Shown here one piece after another: positions 1 through 6,884 of a stretch of DNA of 7,318 nucleotides (position 1 is the first letter of the stretch; each line of letters opens with the position of its first letter). The notes beneath the pieces were generated by a model. It worked only from the letters and a program-made list of their open reading frames with translations. It did not search any database and was not told the DNA's origin. The translations under genes and the position numbers were made by a program. Source of the DNA: an uncultured Clostridia bacterium (GTDB taxonomy: Bacteria; Bacillota; Clostridia; Oscillospirales; Ruminococcaceae); assembly GCA_938014855.1 (NCBI GenBank), contig CALLQM010000179.1, positions 1 through 7,318 on the forward strand, given 5' to 3'.

Positions 1-1
1 G

Positions 2-532
2 ACCAATAGCTCTGTTCAGGCAGGCGCAGGCTCTTTGGCAGGCGCAATGCAGGGATATTTTGCAAATCTGTTCCCAGGTTGCTGCCCGACTACCGTTATT
101 ATGGAAGCACAAGCGGCGGATTGTTTGTATCGCGGAGCAGTTGCCGCAGATGGAGATCTACGTATAGTTGACGGAGATTTGCAGACAATTATGGCAGGAC
201 TTGCATGCGGTGAACCGAATACCATTTCTTGGGATATTCTGAAAAATCACAGCAGTTTCTTTATTTCCTGCCCGGATTGGGTAGCTGCAAAAGGTATGCG
301 CATGCTCGGCGCTCCCTGCAAAGGTGATCCGCAGGTAATTTCCGGTGAGTCCGGAGCAGTTGGTATGGGTCTTGTCGCAACTCTTATGGAAAATGATCTT
401 TATAAAGAATTAAGAGACGCGATTGGTCTGAATAAAAACAGCAAAGTTCTTATGTTCTCCACCGAAGGAGATACAGATCCGGAAAACTATCGTCGGATTG
501 TTTGGGAAGGCGGATACGCAACTTCTAAATGA
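2..532 (+). CDS. ygeX: diaminopropionate ammonia-lyase, C-terminal part (5' end outside window)
   Basis: This frame is open from base 2 to the TGA at 530-532 and gives 176 residues of a PLP enzyme of fold type II. The family converts 2,3-diaminopropionate to pyruvate and two ammonia in the cytosol. The fragment begins next to the glycine-rich PLP-phosphate loop (GAGSLAG, fragment residues 8-14) and continues with blocks I recognise from E. coli YgeX: IMAGLACGEPN, FISCPD, the SGESGAVG cofactor-pocket segment and STEGDTD near the end. E. coli YgeX is about 398 residues, so roughly 220 are missing upstream, including the Schiff-base lysine, which cannot be checked here. The internal TTG at 35 is not a start, because family similarity runs through it. 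The next gene, ygeY, begins 41 bp downstream with no terminator between, so the two are probably cotranscribed. The symbol dpaL is an equivalent name. Confidence 0.95.
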   Translation, partial: TNSSVQAGAGSLAGAMQGYFANLFPGCCPTTVIMEAQAADCLYRGAVAADGDLRIVDGDLQTIMAGLACGEPNTISWDILKNHSSFFISCPDWVAAKGMRMLGAPCKGDPQVISGESGAVGMGLVATLMENDLYKELRDAIGLNKNSKVLMFSTEGDTDPENYRRIVWEGGYATSK

Positions 533-573
533 GCGAACATTTTGATTGAAATTTACGAAAAGGAGCGGTAATC

Positions 574-1890
574 ATGGATTATAACAAGATTAAACAAGCA
601 GCAGAAGGCTATCAGGCAGATATGACGAAATTTCTGCGTGACCTCGTTGCCATTCCGGGCGAAAGCTGCGACGAAGAGGGACATATCAAACGCATTGAAG
701 CAGAGATGAAAAAGCTCGGCTATGATAAAGTTGAAATCGACCCGATGGGCAACGTTCTTGGCTATATGGGTACCGGTAAAACTCTGATTGGCTATGACGC
801 ACATATTGATACCGTTGGTATTGGTAATAAAGATAACTGGAAATTTGATCCGTATCAGGGCTACGAGAACGAAACCGAAATCGGCGGCCGCGGAACTTCC
901 GACCAGCTGGGCGGTATTGTATCTGCAACCTACGGCGCAAAAATCATGAAAGATTTGGGCATGCTATCGGATGAGTACACCGTTGTTGTAGTCGGCTCCG
1001 TACAGGAAGAAGACTGCGATGGTCTGTGCTGGCAGTATATCATCAACGAAGACAAGGTTCGTCCGGAGTTCGTTGTTTCCACTGAGCCGACCGACGGCGG
1101 TATCTATCGCGGACAGCGCGGCAGAATGGAAATCCGCGTTGATGTCAAAGGTGTTTCCTGCCATGGTTCCGCTCCGGAACGCGGCGACAATGCGATTTAT
1201 AAAATGGCTGACATCCTGCAAGATGTTCGTGCACTGAATGAAAACGATGCAGCTGACGGCACCGAGATCAAGGGCCTTGTCAAGATGCTGGATGAAAAAT
1301 ACAACAAAGAGTGGAAAGAAGCACGTTTCCTCGGACGCGGCACCGTTACCACCAGCCAAATCTTCTATACTTCTCCTTCCCGTTGCGCTGTTGCAGATTC
1401 CTGTTCAGTATCTCTTGACCGCCGCATGACTGCAGGCGAAACTTGGGAAAGCTGCCTGGAAGAAATCCGCAACCTGCCATCCTGCAAGAAATATGCTGAT
1501 GACGTAAAAGTCAGCATGTACACCTATGAGCGTCCGTCCTGGACCAACCTGGTTTATCCGATCGAATGCTACTTCCCGACTTGGGTCATTACGGAAGATC
1601 ACAAGGTTACCAAGGCAATGGAAGAAGCTTACAAAGGTCTGTACGGCGATGCTCGTATCGGTTCTGAGAAAACACTCGAAATGCGTACAGCACGTCCGCT
1701 GACCGACAAATGGACCTTCTCCACCAATGGCGTATCCATCATGGGACGCAACGGCATTCCCTGCATCGGTTTTGGACCTGGCGCAGAAGCTCAGGCTCAT
1801 GCACCCAACGAGATGACTTGGAAACAGGATTTGGTTACTTGCGCGGCTGTCTATGCTGCACTTCCTACTATTTACTGCAACAACAAGTAA
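574..1890 (+). CDS. ygeY: YgeY-type M20 family metallohydrolase (selenium-metabolism-linked)
   Basis: This 438-residue protein is a zinc-type M20 amidohydrolase related to ArgE, DapE and CPG2 and closest in layout to YgeY. Visible catalytic elements are DAHIDT (metal ligand His77, Asp79), the bridging aspartate in GRGTSDQLGG (Asp110), the Glu145-Glu146 pair in SVQEED (general base plus metal ligand), Glu171 in STEPT and His409 in QAHAPNE. The lid/dimerisation domain, roughly residues 180-300, carries CHGSAPERGDNA with His197. The ATG follows AGGAG (561-565) at 8 nt. All metal-site residues are present, so it should be active. The family substrate is not firmly established; hydrolysis of an N-acyl, amide or ureido bond in a purine-derived intermediate is inferred from the neighbours. 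It sits between ygeX and ygeW with 40-41 bp gaps. General annotation as a peptidase or deacylase is the alternative. Confidence 0.93.
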   Translation: MDYNKIKQAAEGYQADMTKFLRDLVAIPGESCDEEGHIKRIEAEMKKLGYDKVEIDPMGNVLGYMGTGKTLIGYDAHIDTVGIGNKDNWKFDPYQGYENETEIGGRGTSDQLGGIVSATYGAKIMKDLGMLSDEYTVVVVGSVQEEDCDGLCWQYIINEDKVRPEFVVSTEPTDGGIYRGQRGRMEIRVDVKGVSCHGSAPERGDNAIYKMADILQDVRALNENDAADGTEIKGLVKMLDEKYNKEWKEARFLGRGTVTTSQIFYTSPSRCAVADSCSVSLDRRMTAGETWESCLEEIRNLPSCKKYADDVKVSMYTYERPSWTNLVYPIECYFPTWVITEDHKVTKAMEEAYKGLYGDARIGSEKTLEMRTARPLTDKWTFSTNGVSIMGRNGIPCIGFGPGAEAQAHAPNEMTWKQDLVTCAAVYAALPTIYCNNK

Positions 1891-1930
1891 AATACAAAAT
1901 AAATTAAATTTAAATGAAGGGGTATGTTTA

Positions 1931-3130
1931 ATGGATCAGAAATTACAGGCTTATATCGATAAGCTCAATAAGCTCAACTTTAAAGAAATGTATGAAAATG
2001 ACTTTTTCCTGACTTGGGAAAAATCAGATGACGAGCTGGAAGCACTCTTCACCGTTGCCGACGCTCTGCGTTATATGAGAGAAAACAATATCTCCACAAA
2101 GATTTTTGAAAGCGGCCTTGGAATTTCCTTGTTCCGCGACAATTCCACCAGAACTCGTTTCTCCTTTGCTTCTGCCTGCAACCTGTTGGGCTTGGAAGTT
2201 CAGGATCTTGATGAAGGCAAATCGCAGATCGCTCACGGCGAAACCGTTCGTGAAACTGCCAACATGATTTCCTTCATGGCGGACGTCATCGGTATCCGTG
2301 ACGACATGTATATCGGCAAGGGCAACAAATACATGCATGACGTGGTTGATGCGGTTACCGAAGGCCACAAAGATGGTGTTCTCGAGCAGAAACCGACTCT
2401 CGTAAACCTCCAGTGCGACATTGACCATCCGACTCAGTGTATGGCAGATATGCTCCATATCATCCATGAGTTCGGCGGCGTGGAAAACCTCAAAGGCAAA
2501 AAGGTTGCTATGAGCTGGGCTTATTCTCCTTCTTACGGTAAGCCGCTTTCTGTTCCGCAGGGTGTTATCGGTTTGATGACCCGCTTTGGTATGGATGTTG
2601 TATTGGCTCATCCGGAAGGCTATGAAGTAATGCCTGAGGTTGAGGAAGTTGCGAAGAAAAATGCAGCTAAAAATGGCGGTTCCTTCAAAAAGACCAACTC
2701 TATGGCAGAAGCATTCAAAGATGCAGATATCGTTTATCCGAAGAGCTGGGCTCCGTTCGCAGCTATGGAAAAACGTACTGATCTGTACGGCAAAGGCGAT
2801 ACAGACGGCATCAAAAAGCTCGAACAAGAACTGCTTGAGCAGAATGCACAGCATAAAGATTGGTGCTGCACAGAAGAACTCATGAAGACCACAAAGGACG
2901 GCAAAGCACTTTACCTGCACTGCCTGCCTGCTGATATCAACGATGTATCCTGCAAAGACGGTGAAGTTGAAGCTTCTGTTTTTGACCGTTACCGTATTCC
3001 GCTTTATAAAGAGGCTTCCTTTAAGCCCTATATCATTGCGGCAATGATTTTCCTTGCCAAATGCAAAGACCCTCAGGCTACTTTAAAAGAGCTTGAAAAA
3101 CGTGCTGCAGAACGTCGCATCGATAAATAA
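1931..3130 (+). CDS. ygeW: knotted carbamoyltransferase YgeW
   Basis: This 399-residue protein belongs to the aspartate/ornithine carbamoyltransferase superfamily; E. coli YgeW is about 396. The carbamoyl-phosphate site STRTR is at residues 72-76, HPTQ at 166-169 and HCLP at 330-333. Long blocks typical of YgeW are present, such as DEGKSQIAHGETVRETAN, AYSPSYGKPLSVPQG and EASVFDRYR. These separate it from OTCase and ATCase, and family structures carry a trefoil knot in the C-terminal domain. The physiological substrate of YgeW is, to my knowledge, not settled. With a carbamate kinase next door, the likely direction is phosphorolysis of a ureido compound to carbamoyl phosphate plus an amine (inference). 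The ATG at 1931 was chosen because AAGGGG (1917-1922) lies 8 nt upstream and the protein then matches family length; an open extension back to 1853 would overlap ygeY and lacks family sequence. Confidence 0.95.
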   Translation: MDQKLQAYIDKLNKLNFKEMYENDFFLTWEKSDDELEALFTVADALRYMRENNISTKIFESGLGISLFRDNSTRTRFSFASACNLLGLEVQDLDEGKSQIAHGETVRETANMISFMADVIGIRDDMYIGKGNKYMHDVVDAVTEGHKDGVLEQKPTLVNLQCDIDHPTQCMADMLHIIHEFGGVENLKGKKVAMSWAYSPSYGKPLSVPQGVIGLMTRFGMDVVLAHPEGYEVMPEVEEVAKKNAAKNGGSFKKTNSMAEAFKDADIVYPKSWAPFAAMEKRTDLYGKGDTDGIKKLEQELLEQNAQHKDWCCTEELMKTTKDGKALYLHCLPADINDVSCKDGEVEASVFDRYRIPLYKEASFKPYIIAAMIFLAKCKDPQATLKELEKRAAERRIDK

Positions 3131-3168
3131 CGTTTTTGTTTTGCCCGTAAGGGGTATTTGACACAGTT

Positions 3169-3220
3169 GGCTCACCTGCATAACGCCTCTTGGTTCTTGT
3201 AGGTGAGCCTTGCTATTTTT
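3169..3220 (+). terminator. intergenic hairpin with U-rich tail; terminator or attenuator between ygeW and carbamate kinase
   Basis: The arms GGCTCACCTGCA (3169-3180) and TGTAGGTGAGCC (3198-3209) pair over 12 positions with one G-T wobble around a 17-nt loop. TTGCTATTTTT follows (3210-3220). This has the form of a Rho-independent terminator, but the T tract is interrupted and the loop is large, so partial read-through into the downstream kinase is plausible. It is the only such structure inside the ygeX-to-kinase block. Confidence 0.55.
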
Positions 3221-3241
3221 AAAATACAATTTATATGAGAT

Positions 3242-3247
3242 AGGTGG
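3242..3247 (+). promoter_or_regulatory. ribosome-binding site fixing the carbamate kinase start
   Basis: AGGTGG lies 7 nt before the ATG at 3255. It decides between this start and an in-frame TTG at 3210 that overlaps the hairpin tail and would add 15 residues foreign to the family. Confidence 0.75.
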
Positions 3248-3254
3248 TTTTGTT

Positions 3255-4193
3255 ATGGGAAAAAAGATTGTAATTGCGCTGGGCGGAAACGCGCTCGGCA
3301 ATAACCTGCCGGAACAGATGGCGGCAGTTAAAGAAACTGCGAAAGCAATTGCGGATTTGATCCAAGAAGGCCATGAAGTCGTTATTTCTCATGGCAATGG
3401 TCCGCAGGTTGGTATGATTCAGAAAGCAATGGCGGAACTGACCCGCAGTGACCCGGAAAAATATATTCCGTGTCCGCTTTCTGTTTGCGTTGCTATGAGC
3501 CAAGGCTATATTGGATTTGATTTGCAGAATGCTTTGCGTGAAGAATTGCTCGACCGTGGAATCGAAAAGGGCGTTGCTACGGTTTTGACACAGGTGGTTG
3601 TGGATGAAAATGACCCGGCTTTCCAAAATCCGACCAAACCGATCGGAAGCTTTATGACCAAGGAAGAAGCCGACAAGGCAGTAGCCGAACGCGGCTATCA
3701 AGTTGTGGAGGATGCCGGCCGCGGCTATCGCCGTGTGGTTGCGTCACCCAAACCGAAGTCGATTGTTGAAATTTCAACCGTTCATTCACTGGTTGATGCG
3801 GGGCTGGTTGTCATCGCCTGCGGCGGCGGCGGAATCCCTGTTACGACAAACGGACATCATCTGAAAGGTGCAGCCGCTGTAATCGATAAGGACTTTGCAA
3901 GCTGTAAGCTGGCAGAACAAGTCGATGCAGACTGCCTCATAATTTTGACCGCTGTCGAAAAGGTTGCCATCAACTTTGGTAAACCGAATCAGGAATGGCT
4001 GTCCGAACTGACTCCTGAAAAAGCACGGGAACTGATGGCGGAAGGCCATTTTGCACCGGGATCCATGCTGCCGAAGGTAGAGGCGGCCGTGGAATTTGCA
4101 GAGTCTGCGCCGGGTCGTTCGGCACTCATCACTTTGCTGGAAAAGGCAAAGGACGGAATCGCCGGAAAGACCGGTACAATCATTCATCAGTAA
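3255..4193 (+). CDS. arcC: carbamate kinase
   Basis: This 312-residue cytosolic enzyme of the amino-acid kinase family catalyses carbamoyl phosphate + ADP to ATP + carbamate, which decays to CO2 and ammonia. The length is normal (about 310-317). Motifs seen are the N-terminal KIVIALGGNALG (residues 4-15), SHGNGPQVG (45-53), GSFM (131-134), the glycine-rich ACGGGGIPV (188-196), DKDFASCKLA (211-220), LTAVEKVAINF (231-241) in the nucleotide region, and GSMLPKVEAA (269-278). In E. coli the equivalent of the ygeW-linked kinase is yqeA. No arcA or arcB is adjacent, so the carbamoyl phosphate probably comes from YgeW rather than from the arginine deiminase pathway (inference). This is the ATP-yielding step of the block. 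It lies 124 bp after ygeW, behind a hairpin, and ends just before a strong terminator. Confidence 0.96.
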   Translation: MGKKIVIALGGNALGNNLPEQMAAVKETAKAIADLIQEGHEVVISHGNGPQVGMIQKAMAELTRSDPEKYIPCPLSVCVAMSQGYIGFDLQNALREELLDRGIEKGVATVLTQVVVDENDPAFQNPTKPIGSFMTKEEADKAVAERGYQVVEDAGRGYRRVVASPKPKSIVEISTVHSLVDAGLVVIACGGGGIPVTTNGHHLKGAAAVIDKDFASCKLAEQVDADCLIILTAVEKVAINFGKPNQEWLSELTPEKARELMAEGHFAPGSMLPKVEAAVEFAESAPGRSALITLLEKAKDGIAGKTGTIIHQ

Positions 4194-4202
4194 TTAGGAT
4201 GC

Positions 4203-4241
4203 AAAGGAGCGCTCGCCTGCGAGCGGCTCCTTTGTTTTTTT
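4203..4241 (+). terminator. strong intrinsic terminator after carbamate kinase
   Basis: AAAGGAGC+GCTCG (4203-4215) pairs with CGAGC+GCTCCTTT (4220-4224 and 4226-4233) around loop CCTG, with one bulged G at 4225. After G4234 comes a run of seven T (4235-4241). The stem of 13 base pairs lies 10 bp past the kinase stop and marks the end of the catabolic block. Confidence 0.92.
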
Positions 4242-4253
4242 GTTCTTATTAAA

Positions 4254-4340
4254 AATCATACGAATAAATGGGAACAATAAGACATAGTCTATAAAAATTA
4301 AATTTTGAAATTTTTCATATGCATTTATAACCGTATGATT
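4254..4340. repeat. 9-bp perfect inverted repeat, arms 69 nt apart, upstream of the HMA-like gene
   Basis: AATCATACG (4254-4262) and CGTATGATT (4332-4340) are exact reverse complements. The 69 bases between them are very AT-rich and include TTGAAA (4305-4310) and TATAAC (4326-4331), a weak promoter-like pair with a short 15-bp spacer. The arms could be operator half-sites or base-pair in RNA, but a chance match in AT-rich DNA is quite possible. The intergenic stretch 4242-4376 holds nothing else I can identify. Confidence 0.3.
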
Positions 4341-4366
4341 GATTCAGTAACGGAAATAATAGATTT

Positions 4367-4372
4367 GAGGTG
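4367..4372 (+). promoter_or_regulatory. ribosome-binding site of the HMA-like gene
   Basis: GAGGTG precedes two adjacent in-frame ATG codons at 4377 and 4380. Spacing is 4 nt to the first and 7 nt to the second, which favours 4380. Confidence 0.6.
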
Positions 4373-4379
4373 ATTTATG

Positions 4380-4619
4380 ATGTCAAAAGAAAGCGCCTAT
4401 TTTATTGTAGAAGGCATACACGGAAAACAGGACTTAAAACAAGTAAAAAATACACTTGACCAGCTGCACGGCGTTTCATCAGTCAGCGTAAACCCTCAAC
4501 ATCATCTGGTCGCTGTTGACTATGACAGTTCCGGTACTTCTTATGACCAAATTGAGTTTTCTCTCAATCAAATCGGTCATCAAGTTGCGGCGGATGCCAG
4601 TAATATTATGACCAGATAA
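4380..4619 (+). CDS. small stand-alone HMA-fold (heavy-metal-associated-like) protein lacking the CxxC metal site
   Basis: This 79-residue protein (80 if the ATG at 4377 is used) follows the beta-alpha-beta-beta-alpha-beta pattern of CopZ/HMA domains: FIVEGI, helix DLKQVKNTLDQL, GVSSVSV, LVAVDYD, helix YDQIEFSLNQIG and a final HQV. Family landmarks are kept: Gly12 before the loop, Val22 in helix 1, GVxxVxV at 31-37 and G-x-x-V at 66-69, where CopZ has GYxV. The metal loop, normally GMTCxxC, reads GIHGKQD (12-18), and the protein has no cysteine at all, so classical Cu(I), Zn or Hg binding through two thiolates is excluded. It has no signal peptide or membrane segment and is probably cytosolic. 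It is flanked by terminators and so probably monocistronic, with no ATPase or metal regulator beside it. Function is unknown; it may be a protein-interaction or ligand-binding derivative of the fold. Confidence 0.85.
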   Translation: MSKESAYFIVEGIHGKQDLKQVKNTLDQLHGVSSVSVNPQHHLVAVDYDSSGTSYDQIEFSLNQIGHQVAADASNIMTR

Positions 4620-4644
4620 AAGCCGCCGTTTGGCGGTTTTTTTT
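4617..4644 (+). terminator. intrinsic terminator after the HMA-like gene
   Basis: CCGCC (4623-4627), loop GTTT and GGCGG (4632-4636) form a compact GC stem. It is extendable by G4622-T4637 and A-T pairs, and eight T follow at 4637-4644. It overlaps the TAA stop of the gene (4617-4619). Confidence 0.92.
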
Positions 4645-4715
4645 CATTTATAATAGAAAAATCTCATTTTATAAAAAAAATATAAGCAAAATATTAATTT
4701 TTTTGTTTAAAAGAC

Positions 4716-4745
4716 TTGATATTTGTTTTTTTTGAACGATATTAT
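4716..4745 (+). promoter_or_regulatory. vegetative (sigma-A type) promoter for the chemotaxis receptor
   Basis: TTGATA (4716-4721) and TATTAT (4740-4745) each match 5 of 6 consensus bases, with an 18-bp spacer. Long A and T tracts at about 4672-4705 could act as an UP element. The predicted start is near 4752, leaving a leader of about 55 nt. An ACGATAT at 4736-4742 resembles the -10 of motility sigma factors, but no TAAA lies at the required 14-16 bp distance. Confidence 0.55.
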
Positions 4746-4807
4746 AAATAATCGGTTCTTTTTTCTCGACAATTTATACGCTGACAAAGAAACGGAGGAG
4801 CTACCGA

Positions 4808-6853
4808 ATGAAATCCTTAGAACGGAAGTTAACAGTAATCATTATTACAATTCTCGTGGTGGTTTTGGCGGTCACACTTTCTGTTGGACTGTTTACCACA
4901 TACCAAGGAATGATTCAAAATTTGGAAACAGATTTGGAAGCCAGCAGTGTAATCGCAGATGAGGCAATCTCTGCGAATTTGGATCTGCTCAGACAACAGG
5001 TGGAAATTTTAGCATCCTCCAATACAATGGAAGGCGCAGGCAGTACCCGATTAAAATTGGGTGTTTTACTTTCTTATAAAGAAAAGTATGGTTACAAAGA
5101 TATCTCTTTGGTTGATGCAAGCGGAACGATCACCTCAACCAATGCAACATTAAATAATAAAAATATTTCTGCTGAGGAATATTTTCAAAAAGCGATGAAA
5201 GGTGAAACCTCGATTTCATCAGTTGAAATCAACGATGATGGGGAAGCCATAATTATGGTTTGTGCACCGAACAGTGACCGCAAATTAGCGGTTTTGGCCA
5301 TATTGGATGGAAATACATTTTCCAATATGATTAGTGGTGTACATATTGGCGAAAGCGGAAATATCTTTATGGTCGACAATCAGGGAATGATGATTGCGAA
5401 CGTGGATACTCAGCTGGTAAATGATCAGCGTAATTTCATCGTTGAGGCGGAACAGGATAAATCCTTTGCGTCAATAGGCGGTATCATTCAAAAAATGGTT
5501 GCAGCTGAAAGCGGCGTTAACCGTTATACCTTAAACGGAATTGATAAAATATGCTATTACCGTCCGGTATCGCGTTCAGACGGTTGGTCGCTGTGTATTG
5601 TTGCACCAATCGGCGAAATGACTTCATCCATTAAAGTAGCGATCATTGGTCAAGTTGCAGCATCCATTTTAATGGTCATCATAGCATTCTTTGTTATGAA
5701 TCGCGCTGCGAAGAAAATTGCAGTACCGATTGAGAAAATTACAGAGCGTATGAAATTGCTTGCAGAAGGAGATCTTACGACCGAAGTACCGGTCAGCAAT
5801 TCAAAAGATGAAGTGGGTGTGCTCACTCGCAGTGTAGCTGACACGGTCAAGACGCTCAAACAATACATTGTGGAAATTTCGGATGTTTTGGGTAAAGTTG
5901 CGGATGGGAATGTGGACGTTGAAGTCCGCCAAAACTTTAAAGGCGAATTTGTTTTGTTATGTGATTCTCTGCAGAACATTGTGAACTCTATGAACTCTCT
6001 GATGGGGGACATCGGACAGGCGGCGGATCAGGTATCAAGTGGTTCCGAACAGGTATCCGGCGGCGCACAGGCGCTCTCACAGGGTGCTGCGCATCAGGCA
6101 AGCTCGGTGGAAGAACTGGCGGCAACCATTAACGAAATTTCTGATCAAATTCAACAAACTGCAGAATTTGCAAATGATGTAAAGCAAAAGACAAGTAAAG
6201 CTGGAACAGAAGTTGAAAAGAGTAACCGCGAAATGCAGGAAATGACATCTGCAATGAACAATATCAGCAACAAATCCAGCGAAATTGCGAAAATCATTAA
6301 AACAATTGAAGACATTGCATTCCAAACCAATATTCTTGCACTGAATGCGGCTGTTGAAGCGGCGCGTGCAGGAGCGGCAGGCAAAGGGTTTGCAGTCGTT
6401 GCGGATGAAGTGCGAAACTTGGCAGGAAAGAGCGCAGAAGCCGCGAAGAACACTACCGAATTGATTGAGGGAACGGTAAAAGCGGTTCAAAGCGGTACAA
6501 AGATTGCGGATCGCACAGCGAAGTCTCTCGTCTCTACGGTTGAGATTGCCCGCAGTGCTGTGGAATCGGTTGATCGCATTTCTGAAATGGCAAACCATCA
6601 AAATGAGTCGATTTCGCAAGTCACTTCAGGTGTCGATCAAATTTCCAGTGTTGTTCAGACAAACTCTGCAACGGCAGAAGAGAGTGCGGCCGCCAGTGAG
6701 GAATTGTCCAGTCAGGCGCAGATGCTCAAAGATCTTGTTGGACGTTTCCACTTAAAACAGCAAAAAGCGGTGGAGGAACATATACAAGAAGAGCAAGACG
6801 AAGAAATGGACGAATTGTCTTGGACATCCGAGGATAACGATTCAAAATATTAA
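4808..6853 (+). CDS. methyl-accepting chemotaxis protein with Cache-like sensor, HAMP and second HAMP-like segment
   Basis: This 681-residue transmembrane receptor would control CheA/CheW and so flagellar rotation. TM1 spans about residues 9-31 and TM2 about 275-298. They enclose an extracytoplasmic region of about 245 residues with double-Cache features (LVDASGTITSTN, EEYFQKAMKGE, then membrane-proximal GESGNIFMVDNQGMMIAN). HAMP runs about 299-352 (VPIEKITERMKLLAEGDL) and a second HAMP-like unit about 353-398 (VADGNVDVEV). The signalling coiled coil covers about 400-645, with its conserved tip at 501-539 (EDIAFQTNILALNAAVEAAR). Likely methylation sites are the Glu pairs at 435-436, 624-625 and 631-632. 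The C-terminal 30 residues are acidic and do not end in the NWETF-type CheR tether. The ATG has GGAGGAG (4794-4800) 7 nt upstream. The ligand is unknown; I do not see the R-x-W amino-acid-binding signature of dCache sensors in the distal module. It implies a motile host. Confidence 0.95.
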   Translation: MKSLERKLTVIIITILVVVLAVTLSVGLFTTYQGMIQNLETDLEASSVIADEAISANLDLLRQQVEILASSNTMEGAGSTRLKLGVLLSYKEKYGYKDISLVDASGTITSTNATLNNKNISAEEYFQKAMKGETSISSVEINDDGEAIIMVCAPNSDRKLAVLAILDGNTFSNMISGVHIGESGNIFMVDNQGMMIANVDTQLVNDQRNFIVEAEQDKSFASIGGIIQKMVAAESGVNRYTLNGIDKICYYRPVSRSDGWSLCIVAPIGEMTSSIKVAIIGQVAASILMVIIAFFVMNRAAKKIAVPIEKITERMKLLAEGDLTTEVPVSNSKDEVGVLTRSVADTVKTLKQYIVEISDVLGKVADGNVDVEVRQNFKGEFVLLCDSLQNIVNSMNSLMGDIGQAADQVSSGSEQVSGGAQALSQGAAHQASSVEELAATINEISDQIQQTAEFANDVKQKTSKAGTEVEKSNREMQEMTSAMNNISNKSSEIAKIIKTIEDIAFQTNILALNAAVEAARAGAAGKGFAVVADEVRNLAGKSAEAAKNTTELIEGTVKAVQSGTKIADRTAKSLVSTVEIARSAVESVDRISEMANHQNESISQVTSGVDQISSVVQTNSATAEESAAASEELSSQAQMLKDLVGRFHLKQQKAVEEHIQEEQDEEMDELSWTSEDNDSKY

Positions 6854-6884
6854 AAAACAAAAAGAAATCAAAAAAGTAATCGGA

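Noticed and set aside
1853..1930. N-terminal extension of ygeW back to 1853
   Set aside because: It would overlap the end of ygeY in another frame and encode non-family sequence, while ATG 1931 has AAGGGG at the right distance.
2024..2920. 298-codon open frame on the minus strand inside ygeW
   Set aside because: It lies wholly opposite a strongly conserved gene, its translation shows no recognisable family, and it has no convincing ribosome-binding site or promoter. It is a by-product of codon bias.
3210..3254. In-frame TTG at 3210 as an upstream start for carbamate kinase
   Set aside because: It overlaps the T tract of the hairpin, adds 15 residues not typical of the family, and the ATG at 3255 has a good ribosome-binding site and begins with the canonical N-terminus.
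3131..3254. Riboswitch or other known structured RNA before carbamate kinase
   Set aside because: Only a single hairpin with a T-rich tail is visible. I could not recognise any known aptamer core such as a purine or guanidine motif.
4736..4742. ACGATAT as the -10 box of a motility sigma (sigma-D/FliA) promoter for the chemotaxis gene
   Set aside because: The nearest upstream TAAA (4708-4711) is 24 bp away rather than 14-16, whereas TTGATA/TATTAT fits a vegetative promoter.
4723..4962. 79-codon frame overlapping the start of the chemotaxis receptor
   Set aside because: It runs out of frame through the receptor start and first membrane segment, shows no family features, and uses promoter and leader DNA.
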